Shown: positions 35,064 to 47,291 of the stretch, piece after piece
Layout: each line of letters starts with the position of its first letter
How positions within the stretch are numbered: the first letter of the stretch is position 1
Source: Tricholoma matsutake
Taxonomy: Eukaryota > Basidiomycota > Agaricomycetes > Agaricales > Tricholomataceae
DNA length: 64,000 nucleotides
Assembly: GCA_026075535.2 (NCBI GenBank)
Contig: AP026538.1
Location: 12,594,337 to 12,658,336 of the forward strand
Direction: 5' to 3'
Position numbers and translations under genes: made by a program
Notes under the pieces: model-generated
Database searches by the model: none
Told to the model about the DNA's origin: nothing
The model's input: only the letters and a program-made list of their open reading frames with translations

Positions 35064-36659
35064 TTTTACAATTCTTGCTTGTGATACACTATGAAGAATG
35101 TTAATAGACAGATCAGTGACCTATGAGATAGCATTGGACATGGTACTCGGCATCAGCAATGGCATTGGCATAGATGTGCAGTAAGAATCTAATACCATTG
35201 ATGAAATAGTCACAGCCATCAGCATCAGCATCAGCAGACACGTCGGCACAGAAATCTACATCAACATCAACATTGGCAGCAGCAGACAGACACTTTGGGG
35301 TGGAAATCTATATACCAAGAGCATCAGCAATGGACATTAGCAGCAAACCAGATGCACAATAGGTGCAGGGAGTATGAATGAACAAAATCAACAAAACAGC
35401 AGTGTTCATCCTAGCTACAATAACAATGTCGGTACTAGCTAATTGTGAGAACTGGCGGGATCAGCCATGTTGTCATCATGGGACAATGAAACCATTACAT
35501 CCAGTGGCTGGACCAAACCTGAACTGAACAGAACTGTTGGTTTGGTTCTACCGGTTCTGGTTCTTTGTGTCAGTTTGGAACTGAACTTTGGCAACCCTAA
35601 GACTGAGAGAGTATCAGGTGCTTTGTCCTCCCATTTTTTTTGCTTTTTCACAAGGCACTTTCCAGGTGAAACAGATAAGCAGGAAAGGGAAGCAGATACT
35701 GCCAAGATGGGATTGGGGCTGAGCCAAGGTGTATTTGGTGGAGGGCTACATGATGACAGGATGTTATAAAATGAGGGTACATTGAAACCTGCAGATGGAA
35801 GTGCCTCAACTGTTGGTCCATACTAAAACCTTATCAGTTAAGACTCAGGAGTTAAAAACTATAGGACTTACTACTTTGTTATAGTGCTCAATAATTCTGC
35901 ACAACATTGCCATCCTTCCCAGATCACACTTGCAATGCTCCTCATGAAGCAAAGGGTTCTTATTGGGAAGGTAGAAGTGAAAGAGGCTATTCAGACTGAA
36001 AAGTCCACACTGCCACCAATCATAGTGAAGTTCCTGGACTGTAGAAGCCAAGTCCTTCATGTCAAATTGTTCTGGCTGTACTTCAATCACATGCTTTGAT
36101 GCAGACTACTGAATGCAAGCTGTAACAGTACAGTCCTGGCCATTCTTCATTGGATCACCATACCAAACCTCTTCATTGGGAAGATCTGCAATAGCTGCTA
36201 TCCAATGGTCACCATTTATATGGAAAATACCTGCAAGTAGTGTTTTAAAGTCTGCTCCAGTCCAGTTTTTTGTTTTTTTTTGGGCATGTAACCGAGACCA
36301 AGGCTGGTGACATAATGACCCAAATAAGGTAGGACCATAACTGGACCCCTTTTAACCAGTTATTTCTGGTTAAATTGCTGTTAAATGACTGGTTATAACC
36401 AGTTACAAACAGAACCAGTTATTAACAAGTTAGGACTGGTCATGTCATTATTCTTCTAGTATTTTGTGTTCAAAATATGTCTGTTAATGATCCAAATTGT
36501 ACATACAAGGGTTGGTGTAAATATAGCAAGTTTCTGTCAAGTTATTTCAAAAACACAAACAGCACAAAATCCAACTCAGCATGCTTATTATGTTAAAGTA
36601 CCTCAACACTCATTGTATGGATCAACATAAAAAGTTCTCAACCCACTGTAGTAAGTAAT
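35064..36659. other. Left subterminal region, no gene
   Basis: 35064-35482 is subterminal sequence repeated at about 37990-38400. At 35483 similarity stops. 35490-36460 contains GGTT/AACC-rich sequence, and GTAGTGTTTTAAAG near 36238 resembles the end of the MITE at 45.51 kb. It may hold a diverged copy of that MITE family. No coding region is supported. Confidence 0.45.
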
Positions 36660-38400
36660 TTCACATGGGTAAGCTACACTGTACCAAATAATACGGTCTA
36701 TCGAACACATACAGTGTATCGAATGATATGGGTTTGGACACTGTCAAACACTCTCATAGTATGTATAACATGTACTAGTATCAAATGAATACACTTTTAC
36801 AATTATTGCTTGTGATACACTATGAAGAATGTTAATATACAGATCAGAGATACTGTTGGACACAGTACTCAGCATTGGCATTGGCATTGGCATAGATATA
36901 CAGTGATGATGCTCAACCCGGAAACTCAACCAAACCCACTAAGCTGGTCTTAGGAGATATAACACAAGTCAGAGAAAGGTTGTGAGGTAGTACTGAATAT
37001 CGCCGTGCTATCCAAAGGCCAGTAAATGTACTGTAAGATGTTGTGAAGCAGTATTAGGCCGTGCAAAGTTCTGTGAAGCTGTGCAAAGTAACGCGAAACA
37101 CTATGAAGCATTCTGAAATGATATGAAGGAGTTTAGCAGTGATGTGAAGGAGTTCAAGAATCTCTGGAATGGTTTCACAGGTTCGGGAGATGGTGACAAT
37201 AGTTGAAAGTGAGGTAAGAGACAATGACATGGTAGGTAGACAATGTGATGTGAGTTTCAAGAAACTATGTGGTGAAACAATGTAGTTTGCAGAATACTTG
37301 AGCGAGTTCAGACAAAGACTGAACTAAAACTCAAGAGTTAAACCCTTAAGTCAGATGATAGGCGATGTGAGAAGATGATTTCCTGTTTTCTCCACAGTAA
37401 ATACACCAAACTATATATGTTTTAGAGAGATAGTACTAAAAAGGTAAAAGGCCATGAGGCAAAACATGTGGTAAATGTGAGGCAGTGAACAAGGTGTCGA
37501 AATCATGAAGTAAATGAGAAAATGATAAGAAAGAAATGTGCCATATACATGATATATCAAATCTCCTTGTCTTGTGGTTCCAATAAATCATGAATACATC
37601 AAAAAATGCCTCGATGCATGCTAAGTTGCTAGCCGTTGTGTTTCTTCATGTTTGTGGTGGCAGGGACACAATGCGTTAGTGTGTGTAATGGTGGGAGCAT
37701 GTGTTTGAGGTTCAGTACAATAGGAATATGGTGGCCAAAGTGTCATTTCATTGTTTTGTATGTTCATAGGCATTTGTAAGCATTCACAAAATCGTAGGAC
37801 TTTGGGAAGGAGGTGTCCGAGTGTGATTTCTTGATTTCAGAGCTCTGCTGCCATAGTGGACCTATCAATGGCATTGGCATCAGGCTAACAGTCTTGGTAT
37901 AGATGTGCATAGGAGACTGTATGGCCTAGCTATGGGCAATGATGCAATAATTCATTCTATGTAGCGCAGACCTACCAAATGGGTCTTTTACAATTCTTGC
38001 TTGTGATACACTATGAAGAATGTTAATAGACAGATCTGTGACCTATGAGATAGCATTGGACACAGTATTTGGCATTGGCAATGGCAATGGCATAGATGTG
38101 CGATAAGAATCTAATACTGTTGATGAAATAGTCACAGCCATCGGCATCGGCATCAGCAGACACGTCGGCACAGAAATCTACATCAACATCAACATTAGTG
38201 GCAGCAGACAGACACTTTGGGCTGGAAATCTATGTATCAAGAGCATTGGCAATGGGCATTAGCAAACCAGACACACAATGGGCACAGGCAGTATGAATGA
38301 ACAAAATCAACAAAACAGCAGTGTTCATCCTAGCTAAAATAACAATGTCGGTACTAGCTAATTGTGAGAACCCCATGTTGTCATCATGGGACAATGATCT
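36660..38400 (+). repeat. Second, interrupted copy of the left TIR and subterminal region
   Basis: 36660-36902 repeats the TIR (CACATGGGTAAGCTAC start) and 37870-38400 repeats the subterminal part. Relative to the right end they should be adjacent, but about 967 bp (36903-37869) lie between them. The inserted piece begins TGATGATGCTC and ends ACCTATCA and encodes nothing recognisable. Confidence 0.7.
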
Positions 38401-39066
38401 GATTCGAATGTCTGAGAACCTGTGTTCAAATGATTTCAGATTATATTCCATCCTTTCTGTCAAGGTTGCATATGTCTTCAATGTGACATCTTGCTGTTCC
38501 AGCTTCTCAACCTCGGCCATGTAGAGATGATGACTGGCATCCTTGTATGAGGTGCCAAGGTTGTTTTGCAGGGCTTTCACTTTGGCATGGCAGCTCAACA
38601 GCTCCCTGTCTGTCAATTTCTGCAACAGGATGAACTAACAGTCATACAAATGAGGACAAGGCACTTACTGGATCAGCAGGTAGCATTAGCTGGTTGCAGG
38701 CCAATGCGTAGTAGTATGGTATATCAGTCATGTTTCCAGACTGCAAAGTCATCAGTGAGAGGATAGACGAGCCAAACAAGACATGGCATTGGCCAAGACA
38801 TGGCATTGGCCAACAGGACAACATCGGCCCAAGGATGGCATCAGGCCAAGGACAGCTAGGCTGGCAGCAACAAGACTTTGAAAAGAAGGAAATCTTACCC
38901 CCCCATGTGCCATGTGTACATTGAATTCAACCTTCTTGCAATAGGCCTCCATTGCCTGGTGGGTAGCTGGAATCATAAAATGGGGCACTAGATAATGCTG
39001 CCCATTGTCACCTCAGATAACGACATATCCATCAGGAATATAAGTGTCGGTTTGCTGATTGCTCAT
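38230..39066 (-). pseudogene. Small companion gene of the KDZ element
   Basis: From ATG 39066 the frame reads D-G-Y-V-V-I, TGA (39013-39015), G-D-N-G-Q-H-Y-L-V-P, F-M-I-P-A. An intron (GTAAGATTT..TTTGCAG) leads to a short exon, and a second intron (GTAAGTGCC..TTGCAG, near 38.62-38.67 kb) joins P-A-D-P to K-L-T-D-R-E-L-L. A helical block follows with S-Y-K-D-A-S-H-H-L-Y-M-A-E-V-E-K-L. The C-terminus merges into the subterminal repeat. It looks like a small protein that recurs beside basidiomycete KDZ transposases; its role is unknown. The TGA again stands where arginine is expected. The first intron contains a duplicated TTGGCCAATGCCATGTC. Confidence 0.55.
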
Positions 39067-39231
39067 GGTATATATAACACAGATGATAACAAGTGATACT
39101 GTTTAATCAGGACATTATTTGTTTGTATATATTGATTGTATATTGATCAACAACACGTGATTGTTGATTTTCAGTGTTTCACTCTTTTTCATCTCAACAT
39201 CAAACCCACTGCCGCAGCCGACTCATCAACC

Positions 39232-40186
39232 ATGAATGTTACATGCCAACAAGTACTCGGCCAGATCAGCGAGATCGAGCAATCCATCTGCAATGGACTT
39301 TGGGACCAAAGTATCAAGGCCGTGATGAAGGAAAGAAAATCAGCCCTTGTGAGTGGATTGGCATGCTATCAGATCAATGATGCACTTACAAATTGTAGAA
39401 AATGTTATTTGCCTGGCAAAGAGAGGTTCTCACAGAGGATGTGCAGGCTGTCTTCCGGGCTGATGCCTTTTTGTGGGGATTTGTGGTAGCATGGTCAAAG
39501 TCAGACAGGACAGGGGACCAGAAGTTTATTAAAGGTCAACTGAGGGCAATGAAGACCTTTGATGAGAAAAAGGGCATAACAGGACCTGCATCCACATTGG
39601 CTGGACCAACTGCATCGGCAATGGCAGCAGCAATGGCAGGTGGAACAGCAAGGGCAGGTGGAATGGCAATGGCCACTGGAACAGCCACTGCAGTGGGAAT
39701 GAGAATGGCACCGACCAAGAAAGCGGGAATGGCAGCAGCCAAGACAGCAGGGATGGCAGCTGCAAGGAAAGGAGGAGCAGCAGCAGCAACACCAGCAGCA
39801 ACACCAACACCAACAAGGATAGAAGCAGCACCAGCACCGGCCAAGATGCAGGCCCATCAGGATCCAGACTTCCAGCCCCAGCCCAGCAACCAATGCTGCC
39901 AGCAATCACAGTGAGACCCAGGCCACAAGAGGTGCAGAGTAGCAGGGGATCAGACGAGGATTTTGATGAGGAGACAGAGAGCAATGCTGGTGCCAATCCC
40001 AGGATGGAGTGGAAGTGGCACAATGCAGCAAGGGTGGCACGAGGAGCACCCCAGCGAGGGAGTTTGTGAATGACGCTGTGTGCACGATGTGTCAGGCTTA
40101 GGCATGAGTGTTGGGAGCAGGTGAATGGGAAAATGGCCTGCTACTTCTGTGGGAAAGGGAAAGTTTGGTGTGATCCAGAGGACGTG
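39232..40186 (+). pseudogene. KDZ companion gene, 5' part: Ala-rich linker and Cys cluster
   Basis: ATG 39232 opens exon 1; a 50-nt intron (39349-39398) joins A-L to K-M-L-F-A-W in frame. An N-terminal helical domain (about 100 aa) is followed by a low-complexity Ala/Gly/Met/Thr stretch made of GGNAT/GGCA repeats. Within it the reading frame changes: the frame used before ends at TGA 39914, while a second frame continues D-A-G-P-S-G-S-R, S-D-E-D-F-D-E and then a Cys-rich motif C-A-R-C..H-E-C..C-Y-F-C..W-C near 40.10-40.18 kb, resembling a fungal binuclear-type cluster. A TGA near 40068 precedes the Cys motif. The coding sequence stops at W-C-D-P-E-D-V where the chromovirus is inserted and resumes at 47903. 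Confidence 0.6.
40182..40186. other. 5-bp target duplication ACGTG (left)
   Basis: Identical to 47903-47907 at the other side of the LTR retrotransposon. Confidence 0.9.
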
Positions 40187-40902
40187 TGTTACAATTTTGT
40201 TATCTGGACCCGCAAGACCCGGCACCTCATTTTTCCTTTCTGACAGGACACGACTCACTTCCGATGGAGACACCCCCTGATCTGACTCCTGTCAATCGAC
40301 ATGCTGCACCACAGTATTCCATGACATCAGACTCCGTGACGTCGGACTCCTTGATGTCGGACCCTTGATATCGGATCTGTGACATCGGATGCCTCATGCT
40401 TGGCATGAGGGTTATTTGCTATTGTTCTTCGACATGCTGCGCCGCAGCACTCCATGACATCGGATGCCTTGTGCTAGGCATGAGGCTTACTGTTCTATTG
40501 TTCCTTCTATATTTACTTGACAAGGATCTCGTATTCCGATTGGATGATAGACATTCTCTGAACCATATATAAGCTACAGTAATACTGCCCGTATTCCTTA
40601 GCTTGACCTAATTCAATCAACAGTCTTAGACTCAACCAGAACACTCGACAGCTTAGGAAGCCCCTAGCTGTGATAACTCAAACTCGACAGTTGGAAAGCC
40701 TCCAACTGTGATATATGAACTGATGGTCTACTCAGAAACCCTCTGAGTACAGATAGCTGTAACAACTTGAGGAAGTACCCAAGCAAAGGCCAGAGGGCCT
40801 GATATACTAGGAAAGCCTCCTAGTGTGATACCGAGACTGTTGGAAAGCCTCCAACTGTGACAGACAAAACCAAGGCTGAGTTAAAGACCTATAGTCTTAA
40901 CA
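40187..40902 (+). repeat. 5' LTR (716 bp)
   Basis: TG..CA ends. It is about 105 bp longer than its partner because of an internal duplication around the GGCATGAGG and ATGACATCGGATGCC motifs near 40370-40480. A TATATAAGC box lies near 40566. Confidence 0.9.
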
Positions 40903-40929
40903 AAAGGTCAAGCTGATCCATAAAGTCCA

Positions 40930-41574
40930 CCTACCTAGGTGCAGACACAATGTCTTTCAGACAAAGCCCAGACAGACCTCCGACAGGAGCCTCATCATCA
41001 GGACAAACCCCGTGGTATAGATACCAGGGTTGACTAGTACAATACTCGGAACCAGCACAGAAGTGGTTCTCAAGGAGAACCAGTGACGAAGAACCCCAAT
41101 ACCTCAACGAAGAGGATTTTAGATCCCTCGATACAGAAGAAGCTCCAGAACGAGACCCATTCTCCCTATCCAACGACAACACCAACATGTCCACTGAACC
41201 CACCACACTGACCAAGGAGATTAGAATCTGAACCCCCTCTGACTTCACAGGGGACCGAATGAGAACTGCAAAGTTCTTACAAGAAGTGAAACTCTATCTG
41301 AGAGTAAACTAAAGCAAAAGAGACCCCACTCAAGATCAACCAACTCTCCTATCAGGAGAGGATCGAACACATGAAGAAAGGGTTGTGCTTTGTGTGCCAC
41401 CAGCCTGGACACAGAGCAACCGAACACAAGAAAGGGGAAAAGAGGACTGAGGACCAGCCATCCCCAAAGAATAAAGGCAAGGAAGCCTACTCAAAGATCC
41501 GAGCGATCATAGGAGAACTCGATGAAGAAGAAAGGAAGGGAGCTCTCACCGCCATTGAGGATGAGGGTTTTTAA
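40930..41574 (+). pseudogene. Chromovirus Gag remnant with large internal deletion
   Basis: An N-terminal piece (M-S-F-R-Q-S-P-D-R-P, with stops) runs to about 41310 and then passes directly into a C-terminal piece with one zinc knuckle, C-F-V-C-H-Q-P-G-H-R-A-T-E-H. The last ligand is His where CCHC knuckles have Cys. Most of the capsid region is missing, about 250-300 residues by comparison with the usual Gag length. Confidence 0.65.
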
Positions 41575-41591
41575 AGAGGTGGCCTGCCTCG

Positions 41592-44500
41592 ATGCCAGGT
41601 ACCACCGAACTCTCTGTCTGCTCTGTACTACTAGCCACTTTGAAGAATCAATCTATGCATTTAGATGTCAAAGTGCTAGGAGCAGGCAGAGGGAAAGCCA
41701 TCGAAACCAAAGCCCTACTCGACTCTGGAGTGGGAGGGATATTCATGAGTCATGAATTCATGGAGAGCAGCGGATTTGAGCTGCACCCCCTGGAGAAGGT
41801 GATCAAGGTCAAGAACGTGGACGGAACCCCAAACAAGAAAGGGGAGATTTCCCACTATGCCAGGGAACTCCTGATGATCAACGGAAGAACCTTCCCAACA
41901 ACCTTCCTCATTGCAGGACTGGGAAAGGAATCAGTCATCTTGGGCTTGCCATGGCTCAGGAGAATCAACCCAGTAATTGACTGGAGAATTGGAACCTTCC
42001 AATTCAGGACGAATGACAAGACCCATCCTGAATTCTCATATGGAAGAGGAAGAACCCTTATTGGTAGGGTACAGACCAAGAAAACCAATGATGAACACTT
42101 GTCATGGCGCCAAAGGGGAACCGAAAAGAAGAAGGACCCCCTAGACATGACAAAAGAAGAGTGACAGGCATGGTGCCGAAAGATTGTTGCCAAAGGACAA
42201 GAAAAGCTTGCCCTCAAGAAGAAGACTGCCGAGGAAGAATGAGCACAATGGAAAAAGGTGGCCACCAGAGAGCTGGAGAAACTGGCCGCCAGGAAAGAAG
42301 AAGGATGACTGGCAGTAGCCTGGATAGTTACAAAAGCAAGGGAAAAGGTAGCCCTGAAAAGCAAGAAAGAAGAGCTGGCAAAAGAAGAACACCGAGAGCT
42401 ATGCTGAAGAGTTGTCGCCAAGGCGAAACTGATGGGAGGAGTCCTCCACAAAGAACCAAGAAGAAGCAAGATGCCCCTCGAGACAAGAAAAGTGACGATC
42501 AAAGAAATCGACGATGAAGAGATCGCGATCACGACTCTTCAAGATGCAGAGCCCATAGGGCCACAAGACGAAGAAGACACTGGGAAGGAAAACCCAGCAC
42601 AGGCAAACCATGAACAGGCAATGGAACAGGCAATGGAACAACCAAAAGAGACACCCAAACTGAGGATCAAAGACGATGAGCTACTGGTCACCTACATCCA
42701 AGGAGAACCTGTCATTGGAATATTCAAACCAGCTAGGACACCACTGACAGAGGAGTATGACAAGCCAAGATACAGATATTCTCAGACGACGAAGACAATT
42801 TGTTGGATCGTAAAGGCAAGAGGATCACCGCGATATGCTTATGGACAAAATATCTGGATCAGGGCAAAAACATTGGTCTCACAACACCTGACACACAAGA
42901 AGGAAGGAGACCCCGAACAAAAGACCCTTGACGAACTACTCCCCGAACAGTACAGGGAATACCGACAGATATTTGAAAAAGAAGCATCGGAGAGATTCCC
43001 AGAATCAAGACCCTGGGATCATGCGATCAAACTGAAAATGGACTTTACGGCAAAGGATTGCAGGGTTTACCCATTGTCACCAGCAGAACAAAAGAAACTC
43101 AATGAGTTTCTTGACAAAAGCCTACAGAAGGGATACATCTGACCATCAAAATCGCCCATGGCGTCGCCATTCTTCTTCGTTGTGAAGAAGGGCTCGGATG
43201 TGCTACAACCCTGCCAAGATTACAGGTATTTGAACAATGGAATGATCAAGAACACCTACCCACTGCCACTGGTAGGAGACCTGTTGGACAAACTAAGAGG
43301 GGCAAAATGGTTTACAAAATTGGACATCCGATGGGGATATCACAACATCAGGATCAAGGATGGAGATCAATGGAAGGCAGCCTTCAAGACAAATTGGGGG
43401 CTGTTTGAACCAACGGTGATGTTCTTCAGATTATGCAACTCACCAGCGACTTTCCAGGCAATGATGAATGAGATATTCTGTGACATGATCAGAGAAGGAT
43501 GGCTCATGATTTACATGGACGACATCCTGATATTCTCCAAGGATCAGAATGAACACCAGGAAAGTACTGCAAAGACTGGCAGAAAATGACTTATACCTGA
43601 AACCAGAGAAATGCAAATTCGATGTCCACAAAGTGGAATTCTTGGGTCTGATCATCCGACCCAACGAAATTGCCATGGACAACACGAAACTGGCAGGTAT
43701 ACAGGATTGGCCAACCCTGACAAATGTAAAGGCAGTCAGATCTTTCCTGGGATTTGGAAACTTCTACAGGAAGTTTATCGGACATTTTGCGGAGACAAGC
43801 AGACCGCTTAATGAACTAACGAAGAAGAACAAAATGTTCGACTGGACAACAGAATGCGAACAGGCCTTTCAAACACTGAAAAAGAAATTCACAGAAGCAC
43901 TGGTACTACTGATGCCAGACCCAACAAAGCCATTCACAATCAAATCAGATGCCTCAAAATATGCGATGGGAGGAGTGCTGAGACAAAGGGATACAAATGG
44001 GGACTGGCATCCGTGTGGATACATATCGCATGCGCTAACACCAATGGAATGGAACTATGAGATTTATGACAAGGAGCTACTAGCGATAATATGATCGCTA
44101 GAGACATGGAGACACTACCTACTAGGTTCAGAACACCCAGTGGTAATCCTGTTGGACCACAAGAACTTGACATACTTCCGAATGGCACAGAAACTGAACA
44201 GATGACAGGCAAGGTGGAGCCTATTCCTATTGGAATTCGACTTGCAAATCGTCCATGTGCCTGGATCACAGATGGTGCAGAGCGATGCGTTGTCATGGAG
44301 AGCAGATCACGTACTGGAAGAAGATAACGATAATGAAGACGTCACGATGCTGCCAGAAACAGTATTTGTGAAATTCATTGATACCAAAATGCATGACTTA
44401 CTCGCAGGGAGTATCATGAAGGACGACCTGGTGAAGAGCACAATCGAGGCACTAAAGACCAAGGGAATGCCACCGATAAAGTCGGCATTGGAAGATTGGA

Positions 44501-46651
44501 AAATAGAGGACGGCCTTCTATTTTTCGAGACAGGTGCTATGTCCCAGACAACGGAGATCTACGGAAGAAGCTGGTGCAAAAATACCACGAAGGAGTAACC
44601 AGCAGACATCCGGGACAATGGCAGACAACTGAAATGGTTAGGAGAGACTACTGGTGGCCAGGAATGATGACATACATCAAAAACTATGTTGCTGGATGCG
44701 CAACATGCCAGCAAATGAAGGTCAACACCCACCCGACGACACCCCCTCTACAACCAATTAAATCTGAAGTGACAAGACCATTCGCAATGGTGATGACAGA
44801 TTTCATAACCGACCTACCAGAGTCCAATGGTTATGATGCACTCATGGTCGTGGTAGACCATGGGCTTATGAAGGGGGTAATTTTTATCCCTTGCAGGAGA
44901 ACTATAGATGCATTGGGAGCGGCCACCCTCTATCTAGACAATGTCTACAAACAATTTGGCCTCCCAGACAAGATCATCTTTGACAGAGATCCCAGATTTG
45001 CCTTGCAGCTGTTCCAGGAGCTAGGAAGACTGCTCGGAATCAAGCTGGCAATGAGCACAGCGTACCACCCCCAGACTGACAGGGAGACAGAACGGGTGAA
45101 CCAGGAAGTGGAAGTATACCTATGGATCTTCTGCTTGAACAACCAGGAGAATTGGAAGCACCTCCTCCCAACTGCAGAGTTCACACACAACCAGAGGATG
45201 CACTCTGTACAGAAGAACTCCCCATTCTACCTCATGATGGGCTATGAGCCCAAGGCGATCCCACTCCCCTACCTGAAGACGAACATACTGGCCATAGACA
45301 AACGAATAGTTGCACTGCAACGGGCCCGAGACAAAGTGAAGGCAACTCACAAGTTAGCCAGACAAATGATGGCAGAAAGAACAACAAGGCACTTCACCCC
45401 ATTCAAAGAAGGAGACAGAGTGTGGCTAGAAGCAAAGAACCTCAGAATGATGCACGAAACAAAGAAGCTCGCACCGAAAAGAGAAGGACCATTCTCTATC
45501 AAGAAGTAGTGTTTAAAGGTCCGGTCCTACAAACTGGAAAAAGACCGAAACCGGACTGAACTGAACCAAAGTCCGGTTTGTCAGGTGGCTATTTATAGGA
45601 CCAGTCTTTTGCAGTCCAGTTGCCAGTCTTTTGCTTTGAAAAATATCATTGAACCAATGAAAACCGATCCAAACCAGTTTCAACCGGTTTATAGGTCATG
45701 TGCACTATACCCGCTGATTCCCACACATAATGGCTTCAATTCCGCTCCCTGGACCATCAAAAATGGTTGGGAACTGAGAGAGATATGACAAAATACATTT
45801 TGATGTGAGTATTTTGATGTCATTTGAGCAGCTGTGACTGTACTGTTTATACCTTGTGCTACAAAAATGTTGGGCACAATTGGACATTATCCAAGGCAAA
45901 GGAATAACATACATAAACATCTATACCATGTGTATTTGATTCATTTAACAGCCCTAACAAGTTGTAACTACAAACTACAAACTACAACATGGAATACAAT
46001 GTACTTTTGTTTTGGTCATATCTCTGTCAGATCTTGATAAAATCTCTTAAAAGTTGGACCAGTCACCGGGAAATTACAATATCCAACTGCTTGTGTAATG
46101 GTGAGATGGTCCGGTTAATATTTGGTGAGAAATATATGGGTTATATTGGTACAACAAATTTTACAACAAAAAGTCGATTCGAACTGGTTTTTTTCAGTCC
46201 ATGGACTGATATGGACCGGTCCTATGTGGTCCTGTTGCAGTTCAGCAATATCTGGGTCAGTCTTGGACCGGTTGCAGTTGCGGTTGCCCCATTTAGACAT
46301 AAAAAACCAGACTTAACTGGACCTGTAAATGCTATCGAGAAGGTCCTGAGCCCACTCTCCTACCGACTGAAGTTGCCAGAACAGTGGAAGATACACCCTG
46401 TATTCCATGCAGCACTTCTTTCCCCTTATAAAGAAACTGAGACACATGGCCCAAACTTCCCAAAACCTCCGCCGGATCTAGTTGAAGGCGAATCGGAGTA
46501 CAAAGTGGAAGCGATCATCAGACACAAGAAGAAAGGAAGGACCACGCACTTCCTAGTGAAGTGGGTCAGATACCTGACCTCGGAGAATTTGTGGGAGCCC
46601 AAGGGGAACCTGACTAATGCCAAGAGAATCCTAGGGGCATATAAACAGTGA
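41592..46651 (+). pseudogene. Chromovirus Pol: protease, RT, RNase H, integrase, chromodomain
   Basis: Domains follow in normal order. Protease has L-L-D-S-G-V-G-G (about 41.72 kb). A Lys/Glu-rich linker with several TGA stops (42.16-42.41 kb) follows. RT has [14 protein letters not shown] and Y-M-D-D-I-L-I-F (near 43.51 kb). RNase H has [10 protein letters not shown] and D-H-K-N-L. Integrase has an H-P..C-A-T-C zinc site, then D-F-I-T-D-L-P, D-R-D-P-R-F and E-R-V-N-Q-E. A chromodomain follows (V-E-A-I-I-R-H..F-L-V-K-W-V-R-Y..W-E-P, 46.5-46.62 kb). TGA at 43140-43142, 44092-44094 and 44203-44205 replace expected arginines; frameshifts lie near 43560 and 44590. A MITE splits integrase from chromodomain. 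Confidence 0.9.
45510..46330. mobile_element. MITE of about 0.8 kb inside the chromovirus integrase
   Basis: The integrase frame breaks at F-S-I-K-K (45505) and resumes at E-K-V-L-S-P-L (46335). The two breakpoints carry CTATCAAGAAG and CTATCGAGAAG, a likely target duplication with one mismatch. The insert's ends resemble each other in inverted orientation (GTTTAAAGGTCCGGT against CATTTACAGGTCCAGT). The interior is rich in GGTCCGGT/GACCGG motifs and encodes nothing recognisable. Confidence 0.7.
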
Positions 46652-46663
46652 CGACAGCTGTTG

Positions 46664-47231
46664 AACCCCCCAAGACCAAAACACCCACCGAACCAACCAC
46701 AAAAGAAACCACAGAATGCCCACCATCCCATCAACACCACACCTACCACGAACCCCAGCATGGACTGGGCGAATGGTCGTCGACCAACGACCACTGATGA
46801 ACATACTCCCTGGCAGACCCACATGGATATGCCCACATGGGATTCCCTTCTGGATTACAAGGGATGATTGGATAAGAAGGATGACCTCGACCTGTCCAAG
46901 ATGCTGTCTCTTTGCCTGGAGAAGCATGAAAGTGGATTACAATTGGGTGAGGGCACAGTATGAAGAGTGGTGCTTCGAGGGAGAACTAGACAAGGAGGAC
47001 TATTTCCCAGAGGACTTCTACATCAATCGAGAAGGACTCGCCCCCGGCAGAAGACCACTATCAGGGGTAAGCATGCCCCTGTGGAGAGACCTGCAGTGGA
47101 ATACCCACTATGATAATGAGAGCAGATATAGCCTGGTGAAGAGGCTCCTGCTCAGAGAACATGGAGAGTTGGGAACACTGCTGCGCTCCAACCGATTCCC
47201 TCAAACCCCACGACCCTGCCCCACCTCCTGA
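46664..47231 (+). CDS. Short ORF after Pol, unknown
   Basis: A 171-aa frame ending TGA at 47231 lies between the chromodomain and the 3' LTR. The C-terminal half (Y-N-W-V-R-A-Q-Y-E-E-W, D-Y-F-P-E-D-F-Y) looks protein-like; the N-terminal half is Pro/Thr-rich and overlaps another frame, so the true start is unclear. Extra ORFs in this position occur in some fungal gypsy elements. No domain is recognised. Confidence 0.4.
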
Positions 47232-47291
47232 CTAGAGAGGAGAAAGAGATTTTGATCGAAGTCAGTGACTTCAAAGATAGAGAGAGGGTGA

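Noticed and set aside
39501..40023. Minus-strand Cys-, Leu- and Ala-rich ORFs
   Set aside because: Antisense of the GGCA-type low-complexity tract in the plus-strand companion gene.
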